Source: Streptomyces sp. NBC_01306 (lineage in GTDB: Bacteria; Actinomycetota; Actinomycetes; Streptomycetales; Streptomycetaceae). From it: a stretch of DNA of 64,000 nt. The position numbers and the translations under genes are program-made. Within the stretch, counting starts at the first letter, position 1; each line of letters opens with the position of its first letter. The stretch lies in NCBI RefSeq assembly GCF_026340465.1, contig NZ_JAPEPC010000001.1, positions 930,001-994,000 of the forward strand, in the 5' to 3' direction. Under the pieces are notes generated by a model. It searched no databases and had not been told where the DNA came from. It saw nothing but the letters and a program-made list of their open reading frames with translations. Shown in pieces: positions 31,003 to 39,719 of the stretch.

Positions 31003-32043
31003 ATGCCCCGTTCGTACGGCGGGCCAGCGAACGGCCGACGTGACTTCCTGGCCGGGCTCCCGCCGGGAGCGGCCGCCCTGCTCGCAGCGGTCGCTGCGGT
31101 GCTGAGCACGCTGATCATCGCCACGCCCGCCGCTGCGGCCGCGCCCAGTTGCAGTGTCGGGGCTTACGTCACCGACCTCTACGCGGTGGATCCGGTCCAG
31201 GGCACCGTGAACGCGGAGCTGTGGCTGTGGAGCGTATGCCCACACAAGGATCTTGACGCTCTCCAGCGTCTCGAATTCACCAACGCGACGAAGACGATGC
31301 TGACCGCGCCTTCCAGCGAGAAGGTGGACAACGAGTACTGGACCCAGGTCAAAGTGGCCGGGACCTTCCGGCAGACCCTGAACCTGACGGACTTCCCGTT
31401 CGACAAACAGGTCGTCCGGATCCAGGTTGAGGAAAACAAACTGGACAAGTCACGGTTCGTCTACCGGGCGGATGTGAAGAACTCCACGTACAGCCCCAGG
31501 ATCCATCCCGGCGACTTCAAGATCACGCGATTCCGGATCGGTGTCGGCGACGCGCCCTACCGGACGAGCTTCGGCGATCCCCGGCTCAAGCGAGGAGGCA
31601 GCAGTCACTACTCCCAGCTGGTGATCGAGTTCCAGCTCACCCGAGTGGACATCACGAGTTTCGGCAAGCAGATCCTGCCGGTCTATGTGGCTCTCCTGGT
31701 CGCCCTGGTCTCGTTTCTGATCTGGTCGAAGGACAACGAGGTCGCCATGGTCGCACGGCTCGGGATTCTCGGTACCGCGCTCTTCACGATCATGCTCAAT
31801 CTGCGGGCGGTCGACGAGGCGCTGGGCACCTTCCTGAACGTGACGCTGGTCGAAGAGATCCACTTCATGAGCCTGATCTACGTACTGGTCGGTGTCGCCA
31901 ACACCACCTACGTCATGAAGCTGTTGACCGATCCCATGGCCGAACCGGCGGCGCGGCGCTTCAACAACCGCACTTTCGCCATCTCGACGGGCTTGTACCT
32001 CATCGCCAACATCGTCGTCATCGCCCTCACCGTGTCGTTCTGA
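31003..32043 (+). CDS. Pentameric ligand-gated ion channel homologue (Cys-loop superfamily)
   Basis: About 346 residues. Signal peptide ~12-47 (ending ATPAAAAA). The extracellular domain (~50-222) opens with YVTDLYAVDPVQGTVNAELWLW, like the first strands of the neurotransmitter-gated channel ligand-binding domain, and has the family signature FPFDKQ at 131-136. Four transmembrane helices follow: M1 224-241 (with the conserved Pro), M2 ~250-270, M3 ~286-306, M4 ~326-345, with a short M3-M4 loop as in bacterial GLIC/ELIC. As in those, the cysteines that define the eukaryotic Cys-loop are absent around FPFD. ATG 31003 follows TTGGAGG. Likely a homopentameric plasma-membrane channel; ligand and ion unknown. 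Alternative: a non-conducting sensor of the same fold. Confidence 0.8.
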   Translation: MPRSYGGPANGRRDFLAGLPPGAAALLAAVAAVLSTLIIATPAAAAAPSCSVGAYVTDLYAVDPVQGTVNAELWLWSVCPHKDLDALQRLEFTNATKTMLTAPSSEKVDNEYWTQVKVAGTFRQTLNLTDFPFDKQVVRIQVEENKLDKSRFVYRADVKNSTYSPRIHPGDFKITRFRIGVGDAPYRTSFGDPRLKRGGSSHYSQLVIEFQLTRVDITSFGKQILPVYVALLVALVSFLIWSKDNEVAMVARLGILGTALFTIMLNLRAVDEALGTFLNVTLVEEIHFMSLIYVLVGVANTTYVMKLLTDPMAEPAARRFNNRTFAISTGLYLIANIVVIALTVSF

Positions 32044-32217
32044 GTCTCCGGGAAGCGGTGGAGGCTCGCCGACGCCGCCGCATCCGCACTGATACCTCCC
32101 AGTGCACTGAGCCGCGCGACCAGGTTCGCCGGGATGGAAGCCCGAATGGCTGGGGTCGTTGAGATGACGGCTCGATCGAGTGCGAAGGGACAGCCGCCCG
32201 GCCGCCCCTGTCCTTTG

Positions 32218-33156
32218 TCATGCCATCGAGGCGTTCGACTGCGAACCAGCTATTTCTGCCAGCCGGGCGAGGGCCAGCGCGTGCGCACGGTCGAGGGAGT
32301 CGGCAGCAGCGCACAGGATGTCCGGTTGCACACCGGCGCCCTCCCAGTTCGTGCCGGAGACGGGATTGATCGCGCGGCCCACGGGGACGGTGGCTTCCAG
32401 GCGCGGGTGCACGGTCCAGCCCTGGCACGGATGTGCGCCACCGCGGGTGCGCTCGCCGACGACAACGGCGCGGCCGAGCTGCTGGAGGTCGTACGCCAGC
32501 TCTTCAGCGGCAGAGAAGGTGCTGTCACTGGAGAGCACATACAGCGGTTTGCTGCCACCGAAGCAGGCGCCGGGAACGTGCGGCAGGCTCCAGGACTGCT
32601 CGTGGCGCTCGCCGTCCCGCCAGTACATGGTGTTGAGGTGAGTGCGCTCGTCCAACAGGTAACTGCAGACGAAGGCGACCGTGTCCGGGTCGCCGCCCCG
32701 GTTGGCACGAAGGTCCACGATCAGCGCCTGGGCGCGGGACGCCAGGGTGAGCGCGGCGCTCAGCGGTTCAGCGGCCCACTCCAGCGGAAACAGCATCGGC
32801 GCCAGCTCCACCACGGCGACCCCTCCGTCGAGCAACTCCACCCGGGGCGCACCGCCCAGCGAGGTGTCGAAGTCCCGGCGCATGGAGGCCAGGGTGGCCG
32901 CCCCCTGCTCCGGAGGCACCCGGTCAGCGTGGTACTTCAGCCTCAGGTGTCGGTCGCCGTTGACGGACTGCAGGTCCGCGGTGACAAGCCGACCGAGCTC
33001 TTCGGCGCCGTCGACGTCATAGGCGCCCTCGGCGAGGCGCCGTCGCAGCAGGCCCGCCAGCTGCTCGGCTGTCTCCGGGAAAACGTAGTGCTCGATCAGG
33101 AGCCGGGCCGTCTCGTCGATGACAGGTGCTGGCCGAAACTGCGTAAGCGTCGTCAT
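32218..33156 (-). CDS. S41-family (tail-specific protease/IRBP-like) peptidase
   Basis: About 312 residues. An N-terminal helical domain (~1-75) precedes the C-terminal-processing-peptidase fold: VAVVELAPMLFP, ALIVDLRANRGGDPDTVAFVCSYLL, PLYVLSSDSTFSAAEELAYDLQ (Ser of SAAEE is the expected nucleophile) and VVGERTRGGAHP. No PDZ domain and no signal peptide are seen, so it looks like the short cytoplasmic IRBP-like branch. The ATG at 33156 has no ribosome binding site; a promoter TTGACG (33193-33188) with TCTACT 18 nt on would start transcription close to the ATG, suggesting a leaderless mRNA. Divergent from, and probably controlled by, the ArsR-type gene. Substrate unknown. Confidence 0.8.
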   Translation of the reverse strand: MTTLTQFRPAPVIDETARLLIEHYVFPETAEQLAGLLRRRLAEGAYDVDGAEELGRLVTADLQSVNGDRHLRLKYHADRVPPEQGAATLASMRRDFDTSLGGAPRVELLDGGVAVVELAPMLFPLEWAAEPLSAALTLASRAQALIVDLRANRGGDPDTVAFVCSYLLDERTHLNTMYWRDGERHEQSWSLPHVPGACFGGSKPLYVLSSDSTFSAAEELAYDLQQLGRAVVVGERTRGGAHPCQGWTVHPRLEATVPVGRAINPVSGTNWEGAGVQPDILCAAADSLDRAHALALARLAEIAGSQSNASMA

Positions 33157-33181
33157 GGCTGGGAGTAGAGCACCGCCCTTG

Positions 33182-33211
33182 CGAAAGCGTCAAGAGAGTT
33201 AGACACTTTCG
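33182..33211. promoter_or_regulatory. Operator between S41 peptidase and ArsR genes
   Basis: CGAAAGCGTC (33182-33191) and GACACTTTCG (33202-33211) form an inverted repeat with one mismatch around a 10-bp centre. It covers the -35 of the leftward promoter and ends 2 bp before the rightward ATG, so a bound dimer would shut both genes. Confidence 0.55.
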
Positions 33212-33213
33212 GT

Positions 33214-33756
33214 ATGCGCAACCAGCCTCCCTATCTGCCACCTCCTGAGGACGTCCAGGAGATCGGTGCGCCCGAGCAGTTCGCGGCGCTCGCCCACCCA
33301 TTGCGTCAGCGGTTGCTCTTCGCCCTGGGCCACCGGCCTGCCACCACCAGCCGGCTTGCGGCGCAACTCGACGCGAAGAAGGGCAATGTGGCCCACCACC
33401 TCAAAGTGCTCCGCGAAGCCGGGCTGGTCCACATCGCCGAGACCCGCCAGGTCCGCGGCGGCACCGAGCAGTACTACCAGCGCACGGCCCGCCACATGGT
33501 CGTCGCCGAACCCCGGGCGGCAGGCACCGCCGCGATGCTCGCCGCGGTCGCCCAGGAACTGGACCGCTCGCCCGCCGAGACCCACCTGGCACTGCGCCAC
33601 CTGCGCCTCAGCCCCGGGAAGGCACGAGAACTCGGCGAGGCCCTCGCCGAACTGGTCGACGGGGCCGAGGAAGATACCGAGGACCAGCCCGTGCACGGTG
33701 TGTTGGTAGCGCTCTACCAACAGGCTCCGCCGGCCGGCACCACCAGCTCCACCTGA
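33214..33756 (+). CDS. ArsR-type winged-helix transcriptional regulator
   Basis: About 180 residues. Residues ~18-95 are an ArsR/HTH_20 winged helix (FAALAHPLRQRLLFALG, ATTSRLAAQLDAKKGNVAHHLKVLREAGLV, then a wing with GGTEQYYQRT). The C-terminal half is helical and has no metal-binding CxC, so it does not look like a metal sensor; it resembles regulators whose C-terminus takes other ligands. No ribosome binding site precedes ATG 33214, and an operator ends at 33211, consistent with a leaderless transcript and autoregulation. Divergent from the S41 peptidase, its likely target. Confidence 0.8.
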   Translation: MRNQPPYLPPPEDVQEIGAPEQFAALAHPLRQRLLFALGHRPATTSRLAAQLDAKKGNVAHHLKVLREAGLVHIAETRQVRGGTEQYYQRTARHMVVAEPRAAGTAAMLAAVAQELDRSPAETHLALRHLRLSPGKARELGEALAELVDGAEEDTEDQPVHGVLVALYQQAPPAGTTSST

Positions 33757-33994
33757 GCGGCACCAGCCTCCCGGCACCCCCGCTCCGCCCAGAAGTGGAC
33801 AAACCGGCCGGGCCGCCTCCGCCTCACATGCGACTCACAGACGACGCGCCCGCCCGCCATACCTCCGGCCCCGGGGCGCCCAGCCGGATGCGTGGCGGGC
33901 CCGGTCGGCAGCCGGGGCGTCGCGTCACGGAAGGCGTCCGCGTCCGGGCCGTCGCCACACCCGTCACTCCAATGGCCCACCCCGACGAGTCGGC

Positions 33995-34030
33995 ATCTCA
34001 TATGTGAGATAACGTCTGCCGTATGGCAGA
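33995..34030 (+). promoter_or_regulatory. Two dyads at the start of the XRE-MurA gene
   Basis: ATCTCA-TATG-TGAGAT (33995-34010) lies 13 bp before the ATG, and TCTGCC-GTAT-GGCAGA (34015-34030) straddles the ATG itself. A GATAAC -10-like box lies between. They could be operators for the protein's own XRE domain, or, for the second, an mRNA hairpin hiding the start. Confidence 0.5.
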
Positions 34031-35552
34031 TGACTACCTCGTACGCATCGGCAAGCTCATCCGTGACGCCCGTCAGCACCGGGGCTGGACACAGACTCAG
34101 CTGGCCGATGCGCTCGCCACAAGCCAGAGCGCCGTGAACCGCATCGAGCGCGGAAACCAGAACATCAGCCTTGAGATGATCGCCCGGATCGGCGAGGCTC
34201 TCGACAGCGAGATCGTTTCGCTGGGCTACGCCGGGCCGATGCATCTGCGGGTGGTCGGCGGACGCCAGCTCTCCGGCGCGATCGACGTCAAGACGAGCAA
34301 GAACGCCTGTGTGGCGCTGCTTTGCGCCTCGTTGCTCAACAAGGGGCGGACGGTGCTGCGCAGAGTCGCCCGCATCGAGGAGGTGTACCGCCTGCTGGAG
34401 GTGCTCAACTCCATCGGTGTACGCACCCGTTGGATCAACGACGGCAAGGACCTGGAGATCGCCCCGGGCGCCGAGGTGGACATGGCCGCCATCGACGCGT
34501 CGGCCGCCCGCCGCACCCGCTCGATCATCATGTTCCTCGGCCCGCTGCTGCACCGCCTGGACAACTTCAAGCTGCCGTACGCGGGCGGCTGCGACCTGGG
34601 CACCCGCACCATCGAGCCGCACATGATCGCGCTGCGCCGCTTCGGTCTTGAGATCACGGCGACGGAGGGGCTCTACCACGCGCAGGTGGAGCGGGGCGCC
34701 ACTCCCGACCGCCCGATCGTGCTGACCGAGCGCGGCGACACCGTCACCGAGAACGCGCTGCTCGCGGCCGCGCGCAGCGACGGCGTGACCGTCATCCGCA
34801 ACGCGTCCTCCAACTACATGGTCCAGGACCTGTGTTTCTTCCTGGAGGCGCTGGGCGTACGGGTGGACGGCGTGGGCACGACGACGCTGACCGTGCACGG
34901 AGTGCCGGACATCGACGTGGATGTCGACTACTCCCCCTCCGAGGACCCGGTCGAGGCGATGAGCCTGCTGGCCGCCGCCGTCGTGACGGAGTCGGAGCTG
35001 ACGATCCGCCGGGTCCCCGTGGAGTTCATGGAGATCGAGCTCGCGGTCCTGGAGGAGATGGGCCTCGACCACGACCGCAGCGCCGAGTACGCGGCCGACA
35101 ACGGCCGGACCCGGCTGGTGGACCTGACCGTACGGCCCTCCAAGCTCGAAGCCCCGATCGACAAGATCCACCCGATGCCCTTCCCGGGGCTCAACATCGA
35201 CAACGTGCCGTTCTTCGCGGCCATCGCGGCGGTCGCGCAGGGCCAGACCCTGATCCACGACTGGGTCTACGACAACCGCGCGATCTATCTGACGGACCTC
35301 AACCGGCTGGGCGGCCGACTCCAACTCCTGGACCCGCACCGGGTATTGGTGGAAGGACCGACCCGCTGGCGCGCGGCGGAGATGATGTGCCCGCCGGCGC
35401 TGCGCCCGGCGGTGGTGGTGCTGCTGGCGATGATGGCGGCCGAGGGCACGTCGGTGCTGCGCAACGTGTACGTGATCAACCGCGGATACGAGGAGCTGGC
35501 GGAGCGCCTCAACTCCGTTGGCGCACAGATCGAGATCTTCCGGGACATCTGA
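34023..35552 (+). CDS. MurA-like enolpyruvyl transferase with N-terminal XRE HTH domain
   Basis: About 509 residues. Residues ~6-68 are an XRE helix-turn-helix (IRDARQHRGWTQTQLADALATSQSAVNRIE). The rest is an EPSP-synthase/MurA fold: LSGAIDVKTSKNACVALL (K93/N94 of the active site), GGCDLGTRTIEPH with the catalytic-loop Cys190, and a C-terminal RGYEELAERLNSVGAQI like true MurA. Differences from housekeeping MurA: DLRAS is replaced by ALRPA, and FPTD by FPGLNID. It may add enolpyruvate to UDP-GlcNAc for peptidoglycan, or be a repurposed sensor-regulator binding that ligand. The start is supported by the complete HTH; no ribosome binding site is evident. A strong terminator follows. Synteny with a second murA next to acnA in S. 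coelicolor is recalled. Confidence 0.88.
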   Translation: MADDYLVRIGKLIRDARQHRGWTQTQLADALATSQSAVNRIERGNQNISLEMIARIGEALDSEIVSLGYAGPMHLRVVGGRQLSGAIDVKTSKNACVALLCASLLNKGRTVLRRVARIEEVYRLLEVLNSIGVRTRWINDGKDLEIAPGAEVDMAAIDASAARRTRSIIMFLGPLLHRLDNFKLPYAGGCDLGTRTIEPHMIALRRFGLEITATEGLYHAQVERGATPDRPIVLTERGDTVTENALLAAARSDGVTVIRNASSNYMVQDLCFFLEALGVRVDGVGTTTLTVHGVPDIDVDVDYSPSEDPVEAMSLLAAAVVTESELTIRRVPVEFMEIELAVLEEMGLDHDRSAEYAADNGRTRLVDLTVRPSKLEAPIDKIHPMPFPGLNIDNVPFFAAIAAVAQGQTLIHDWVYDNRAIYLTDLNRLGGRLQLLDPHRVLVEGPTRWRAAEMMCPPALRPAVVVLLAMMAAEGTSVLRNVYVINRGYEELAERLNSVGAQIEIFRDI

Positions 35553-35565
35553 ACCGGTCCTGCCC

Positions 35566-35614
35566 GACGCACCCCTTCCTGGCCCGCATTCGTGCGGCCG
35601 GGAAGGGGTGCGTC
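35566..35614 (+). terminator. Intrinsic terminator after XRE-MurA gene
   Basis: GACGCACCCCTTCC (35566-35579) pairs perfectly with 35601-35614, and the 21-nt interior adds a smaller GGCC stem. Confidence 0.85.
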
Positions 35615-35795
35615 GCCATCTCCTCACAAGCTTCACTCGGACATGTCACACCTTTCCGCCCAACCCCCTCCCCGTCCTCCGTAAGGGGGTTTCGGGTTAT
35701 GGGTGTTCCTCCAAGCAACCGTGAACCATGTCTCAATAGCCGTCAACTTCCGCTGGAAGCAACGGGTTTACTCTGCATTTACAGTCCCTTGATGG

Positions 35796-35823
35796 TCGCT
35801 CGCGACGAGCGATCCGGAAGGGA
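35796..35823 (+). promoter_or_regulatory. Leader hairpin and ribosome binding site of a small gene
   Basis: TCGCTCG-CGA-CGAGCGA (35796-35812) is a 7-bp stem with a 3-nt loop, ending 3 nt before GGAAGGGA (35816-35823), which sets the TTG start at 35832. The region 35615-35795 shows no gene. Confidence 0.4.
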
Positions 35824-35831
35824 CACACAAG

Positions 35832-36068
35832 TTGAGTACACACATCACCGGACGCGCGGCCCGATCCGGACGAAGAAGGGTCCAAGTCCCCTCACTCGCA
35901 CTGCTGTTACGGGCCACCGGAACCGATCCGGCTGACGGTCGGGCGGCAGCCGCCGAGTCCGTCGCCACCGCGGTCGCGGGGAGCGGGCCGCGGGCCCGGC
36001 AGCCGTCCGCGGCGGCCGAAGACCATGAGGCCGACCCGGCCTGGGCCACCCAGCGCAGCGCCCCCTGA
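35832..36068 (+). CDS. Small Ala/Arg-rich hypothetical protein
   Basis: About 78 residues from a TTG start placed 8 nt after a strong GGAAGGGA. Low complexity (RAARSGRRRVQVPSLALLLRATG, then Ala/Glu-rich). No domain, signal peptide or membrane segment recognised. The good ribosome binding site with a hairpin before it is the main support; the composition itself is unconvincing. It precedes a second small gene by 79 bp and could share its transcript. Confidence 0.35.
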   Translation: MSTHITGRAARSGRRRVQVPSLALLLRATGTDPADGRAAAAESVATAVAGSGPRARQPSAAAEDHEADPAWATQRSAP

Positions 36069-36147
36069 ATCGCCTCCCGAAAACAGCAACGTGCGGCGGA
36101 TACCGGCAAGCCCAGCCATCTCGCCAGTCAGATTCGACAGGACCGAA

Positions 36148-36591
36148 TTGAACAGCCTTGAGATCCATACGACCAGCCGGCAACTCGCCGCCCTGCTGTG
36201 GCGTCAGCACACCGTCTACCGGGAGCGCGGCGGCAGCGCCGTCATCCGCGGCGAGCACGTCGGAAAGTGGATAAGTCTGACAGCCCGCGGAACAGGCCAC
36301 GTACACATCCGCGCCGGCCGGCTGCTCGATGGCGGCACCTCCGCCCCGGCCCGCGCCGAGACCACCGCACCCTTCGACGGCAACATCACCGAACTGGCCG
36401 CGCACTGCCGTGCGTTGCTGCTCGAAACGGTGGACACCACCACGGGCACCGCACCTGCGGACCCGGCCACGCCCGCCCACGGACAACGCCCGTTACGGTC
36501 CGGCAATCGGGGCTCGATCACCCTCGCGCTGGCCTGTAGCGCTGTCGCTCTCGGGCTGTTCCTCGCCGCCATGGGCGGTGTGCTGGGCTGA
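36148..36591 (+). CDS. Small hypothetical protein with C-terminal membrane anchor
   Basis: About 147 residues from TTG 36148 (after AGGA), starting NSLEIHTTSRQLAALLWRQHTVYRERGG. A soluble part of ~115 residues is followed by one transmembrane helix at the extreme C-terminus (ITLALACSAVALGLFLAAMGG), so a tail-anchored topology is likely. No known family recognised. An alternative longer frame begins at 36025. Coding bias favours this frame over the antisense one. Confidence 0.5.
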   Translation: MNSLEIHTTSRQLAALLWRQHTVYRERGGSAVIRGEHVGKWISLTARGTGHVHIRAGRLLDGGTSAPARAETTAPFDGNITELAAHCRALLLETVDTTTGTAPADPATPAHGQRPLRSGNRGSITLALACSAVALGLFLAAMGGVLG

Positions 36592-36765
36592 CCACAGAAG
36601 CCACCGCCCCCACCCCGACCTGCGACATGCCGGTTCAGGGAGGGGTGGTGGCGTCTGCGGGCCGGCCGTCGGCGGCAGGTGGGAGCCCGTCGGTACCGAG
36701 CCCTGGCCCCAAGGCCGTTGACAAAGGGATCAGGGCCTGCCGACCATGGAACTCACATCGGCACT

Positions 36766-36777
36766 GACAACGTTGTC
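36766..36777 (+). promoter_or_regulatory. LacI-type palindromic operator before the GH2 gene
   Basis: GACAACGTTGTC, identical to 22457-22468 before the GH92 gene, ends 21 bp before the GTG start. The shared flanking T before it extends the match to 13 bases. Confidence 0.6.
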
Positions 36778-36798
36778 GAACGACGCACCGGGAGCGAC

Positions 36799-39636
36799 GT
36801 GACCCAGTTGAATCGCAGGCGTTTCCTGTCCAGCGGGATCGCCACCGCCGGTGGTGGTGTTCTCGGCGCGCTCGGGCTGTCCGGCGTCGCCGACGCAGCG
36901 CCGGGCGGCGGCACCACAGGCACCGCGGGCACCCCGAACAGCCAGAGCACCCATCTCGTCCGCACCGACGGCCGCGAGATCACCAGCGGCTGGACCTTCA
37001 CCGCGGCGGACGGCACGACGCCGCCCGGGAACCGGATGGCCAGCGCGCAGCGCATCACCGGCCTGAAGCCGGCTGTCGTGCCGGGCACGCCGCTCACGAG
37101 CATGATCGCCAACGGCGAGTACCCCGATCCGCTGTACGGCCACATCGTGACCGACACGGTCCCTGACACCCTCAAGGACACCGACTACTGGTACCGGGTC
37201 GCGTTCCCCGTGCCGCGGCTGATCCCGGGCCAGCGGTTCTGGCTGCGGTTCGACGGCATCAACTACCTCGGGACGATCTGGCTCAACGGCACCGAGGTGG
37301 GCACCATCGAGGGTGCGTTCAAGCGGGGCGTCTTCGATGTCACGGACATCATCGCGAAGGCCGACGGCACGGCTCACCTCGCGGTGCTGATCGGCAAGCT
37401 GGACTACGTCGACCCCCCGGCGTTGCCGAGCTACGCCAGCGGCGTGACCCGCGGCGGGCGCAACGGCGGCAAGACCGGGATCACTCTGAAGAACGGCCCG
37501 ACGTTCTTCTGTACGGCGGGCTGGGACTGGCTGCCGACCATCCCCGACCGGGACCTGGGCATCTGGCAGCCGGTCACCTGGTCCACGACGGGGCAGATCC
37601 GGCTGACCGACGTGCACGTCGATCCGACGCTGTCCGCTGATCTGAGCACGGCCGACATCGCGATCGGACTCACCCTCGACAGCGCCTTCGACTCGTCCCG
37701 GTCCGTGGTGGTCAGGGGCACCCTCGACGGCCACGAGTTCGCCCGGACCGTGACCGTGCCGGCCGGCGCATCCACGGTGACGGTGACGTCGAAGGACATC
37801 GACTGCCTGCGGCTGAACCGCCCGAAGCTGTGGTGGCCCAACGGGTACGGCGACCCCCACCGCTACCGGCTCTCGATCGGCGTCGAGTCCGGTGGCCAGG
37901 TCCACGACGAGCGGACGGTGGACTTCGGCGTCCGGCGGATCGAGTACACCAAGCCGATCCAGTCACAGACCGGCACGCCGACTGACTGTCTGGCGATCAC
38001 CGTCAACAACCAGCCGATCCTGGTGATGGGCGGCAACTGGGGCCTGGACGAGGCGCTCAAGCGCATTCCGCGGGAACGGCTCCGCGAGCAGGTGCGGCTG
38101 CACAGCGAAGCCAACCTCAACCTGATCCGGAACTGGAACGGCCAGAGCAGCACCGAGGACTTCTACGAGGCGTGCGACGAGTTCGGCATCCTCGTCTGGC
38201 AGGACTTCTTCTGCTCGACGGAAGGTCCTGCCCCGGCGAACGTCACCCGCGACCTGGACAACATCCGGGAGTGCATCGTGCGGTTCCGCAACCACCCGTC
38301 GGTCCTCCTGTGGTGCGGCGGCAACGAGGGCCCGCCGCCGCAGCAGCTCGTCGACGGCCTGGACGCGCTGGTCGCCGAGCTGGACCCCAAGCGCGCCTCG
38401 CTGACCAGTTCGGCCGGCGACACCGGCAAGAACCCCATTGGCGGTTACAGCTCGGGCGGGCCGTACCACTGGGTCACCCCCAGCACCCACTTCGACCTCA
38501 ACGACGGCACCCACTGGCCGCCGTTCCACAACGAGGTCGGCTCGTACTCGATCCCCACGCTGGAGTTCATCAAGAAGATGATCCCCGAGGCGTCGTGGGA
38601 GCACCCGGACGACTCCTGGGCCGACCGGGACGTCAACGGCAACGGCGGCAACGGCGGCGGCGCGGGCTACCTCCAGATCACCGCGAAGCGCTACGGCGAT
38701 CCGCAGAATCTCCCGGACTTCGCCCGCAAGTCCCAGCTGATGAACTACGAGTGCATCAAGGCGATCTACGAGGCGCACGCCGCGAACATGGAGAGCGCCG
38801 CGCCGGGCAAACCGTACCCGCGCACCGGCGTCATCATGTGGATGACCAATCCCGCGCAGCCCAGTTTCGTCTGGCAGATGTACACGCACGATCTTGAGGC
38901 ACACTCGTCGTTCTACGCGGTCCAGCACGCCTGCCGGCGGGTCAACGTGATCCTCAACAGCAAGACGTACGACGTGGTGGTGGCCAATCACACCCGAGAG
39001 GCCGTGCGGGGCACCGTAGCCGTCACGCTCTACGACCTGGACGGGAAGGCGTTCGCCAACACCTCCTGGCGCGTCGGCGGGGCAGCGGCATCGGATCACA
39101 CGGTGATCGGCAACATCGCCACGCAGCTGAACGGCGCACCCTCCGATGTCGCCTTCGTCCGGCTCTCGTTCAAGGATGCGCACGGCGCCGAACCGGTCCG
39201 CAACTTCTACTGGATCGAGAACCCGGCCCGGGCCGCGGGATTCCTGAGCCTGAACGATGTGGCCCCGGCCGCCGTCTCCGTCACGGCCGACGTGAAGCAC
39301 GGGAGGGACAACACCGAGCTGACCGTGGAGGTCGAGAACACCGGCGGGGCCGTGGCACTGATGGTGCACCTGCAGGTGTACGACACCCGGACCGGCGAAC
39401 GCATTCTGCCGGCGACGTTCGACGACAACTACCTGAACCTGGTGGGCGGTGAGTCGCGCACTGCCAGGGTCCAACTGGACACCGGTCAGGTCCGGGACCA
39501 CAAGAACATCGGGGTGCGGATCGACGGCTGGAAGATCGACCAGCGCGCCTCCCGGCTGCGGGGACACGGCCTGGCCGTCACCTTCAACCAGGCGGCGTTG
39601 TCGACCCATCCGGCGACGAAGACCTTCGGCGGGTAA
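36799..39636 (+). CDS. Tat-exported GH2 glycosidase (exo-beta-glucosaminidase or mannosylglycoprotein beta-mannosidase type)
   Basis: About 945 residues. The N-terminus is a Tat signal (NRRRFLSSGIATAGGGVLGAL...ADA). A GH2 jelly-roll domain (~50-250), Ig-like domain and TIM barrel follow. Catalytic candidates: acid/base Glu in LLWCGGNEG (~residue 510) and nucleophile Glu in PFHNEVGSYSIPT (~577), a spacing close to that in GH2 CsxA enzymes. C-terminal Ig-like domains end near residue 940. Such enzymes release GlcN from chitosan or cleave the core beta-mannose of N-glycans; the operator shared with the GH92 alpha-mannosidase favours mannosides (inference). GTG 36799 is chosen for GGGAG just upstream and a complete Tat signal. 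Ends at a strong terminator. Confidence 0.88.
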   Translation: MTQLNRRRFLSSGIATAGGGVLGALGLSGVADAAPGGGTTGTAGTPNSQSTHLVRTDGREITSGWTFTAADGTTPPGNRMASAQRITGLKPAVVPGTPLTSMIANGEYPDPLYGHIVTDTVPDTLKDTDYWYRVAFPVPRLIPGQRFWLRFDGINYLGTIWLNGTEVGTIEGAFKRGVFDVTDIIAKADGTAHLAVLIGKLDYVDPPALPSYASGVTRGGRNGGKTGITLKNGPTFFCTAGWDWLPTIPDRDLGIWQPVTWSTTGQIRLTDVHVDPTLSADLSTADIAIGLTLDSAFDSSRSVVVRGTLDGHEFARTVTVPAGASTVTVTSKDIDCLRLNRPKLWWPNGYGDPHRYRLSIGVESGGQVHDERTVDFGVRRIEYTKPIQSQTGTPTDCLAITVNNQPILVMGGNWGLDEALKRIPRERLREQVRLHSEANLNLIRNWNGQSSTEDFYEACDEFGILVWQDFFCSTEGPAPANVTRDLDNIRECIVRFRNHPSVLLWCGGNEGPPPQQLVDGLDALVAELDPKRASLTSSAGDTGKNPIGGYSSGGPYHWVTPSTHFDLNDGTHWPPFHNEVGSYSIPTLEFIKKMIPEASWEHPDDSWADRDVNGNGGNGGGAGYLQITAKRYGDPQNLPDFARKSQLMNYECIKAIYEAHAANMESAAPGKPYPRTGVIMWMTNPAQPSFVWQMYTHDLEAHSSFYAVQHACRRVNVILNSKTYDVVVANHTREAVRGTVAVTLYDLDGKAFANTSWRVGGAAASDHTVIGNIATQLNGAPSDVAFVRLSFKDAHGAEPVRNFYWIENPARAAGFLSLNDVAPAAVSVTADVKHGRDNTELTVEVENTGGAVALMVHLQVYDTRTGERILPATFDDNYLNLVGGESRTARVQLDTGQVRDHKNIGVRIDGWKIDQRASRLRGHGLAVTFNQAALSTHPATKTFGG

Positions 39637-39646
39637 CCGGAACGCG

Positions 39647-39681
39647 CGGGTATGGCCGGCCACGGCGGCCGGCCATACCCG
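39647..39681. terminator. Bidirectional intrinsic terminator
   Basis: CGGGTATGGCCGGCC (39647-39661) pairs perfectly with 39667-39681 over a 5-nt loop, between the converging GH2 gene and the frameshifted secreted protein. Confidence 0.9.
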
Positions 39682-39719
39682 TCATCCGGGCCTTCACCCA
39701 CCTTGCAAACCCAGTGGAA

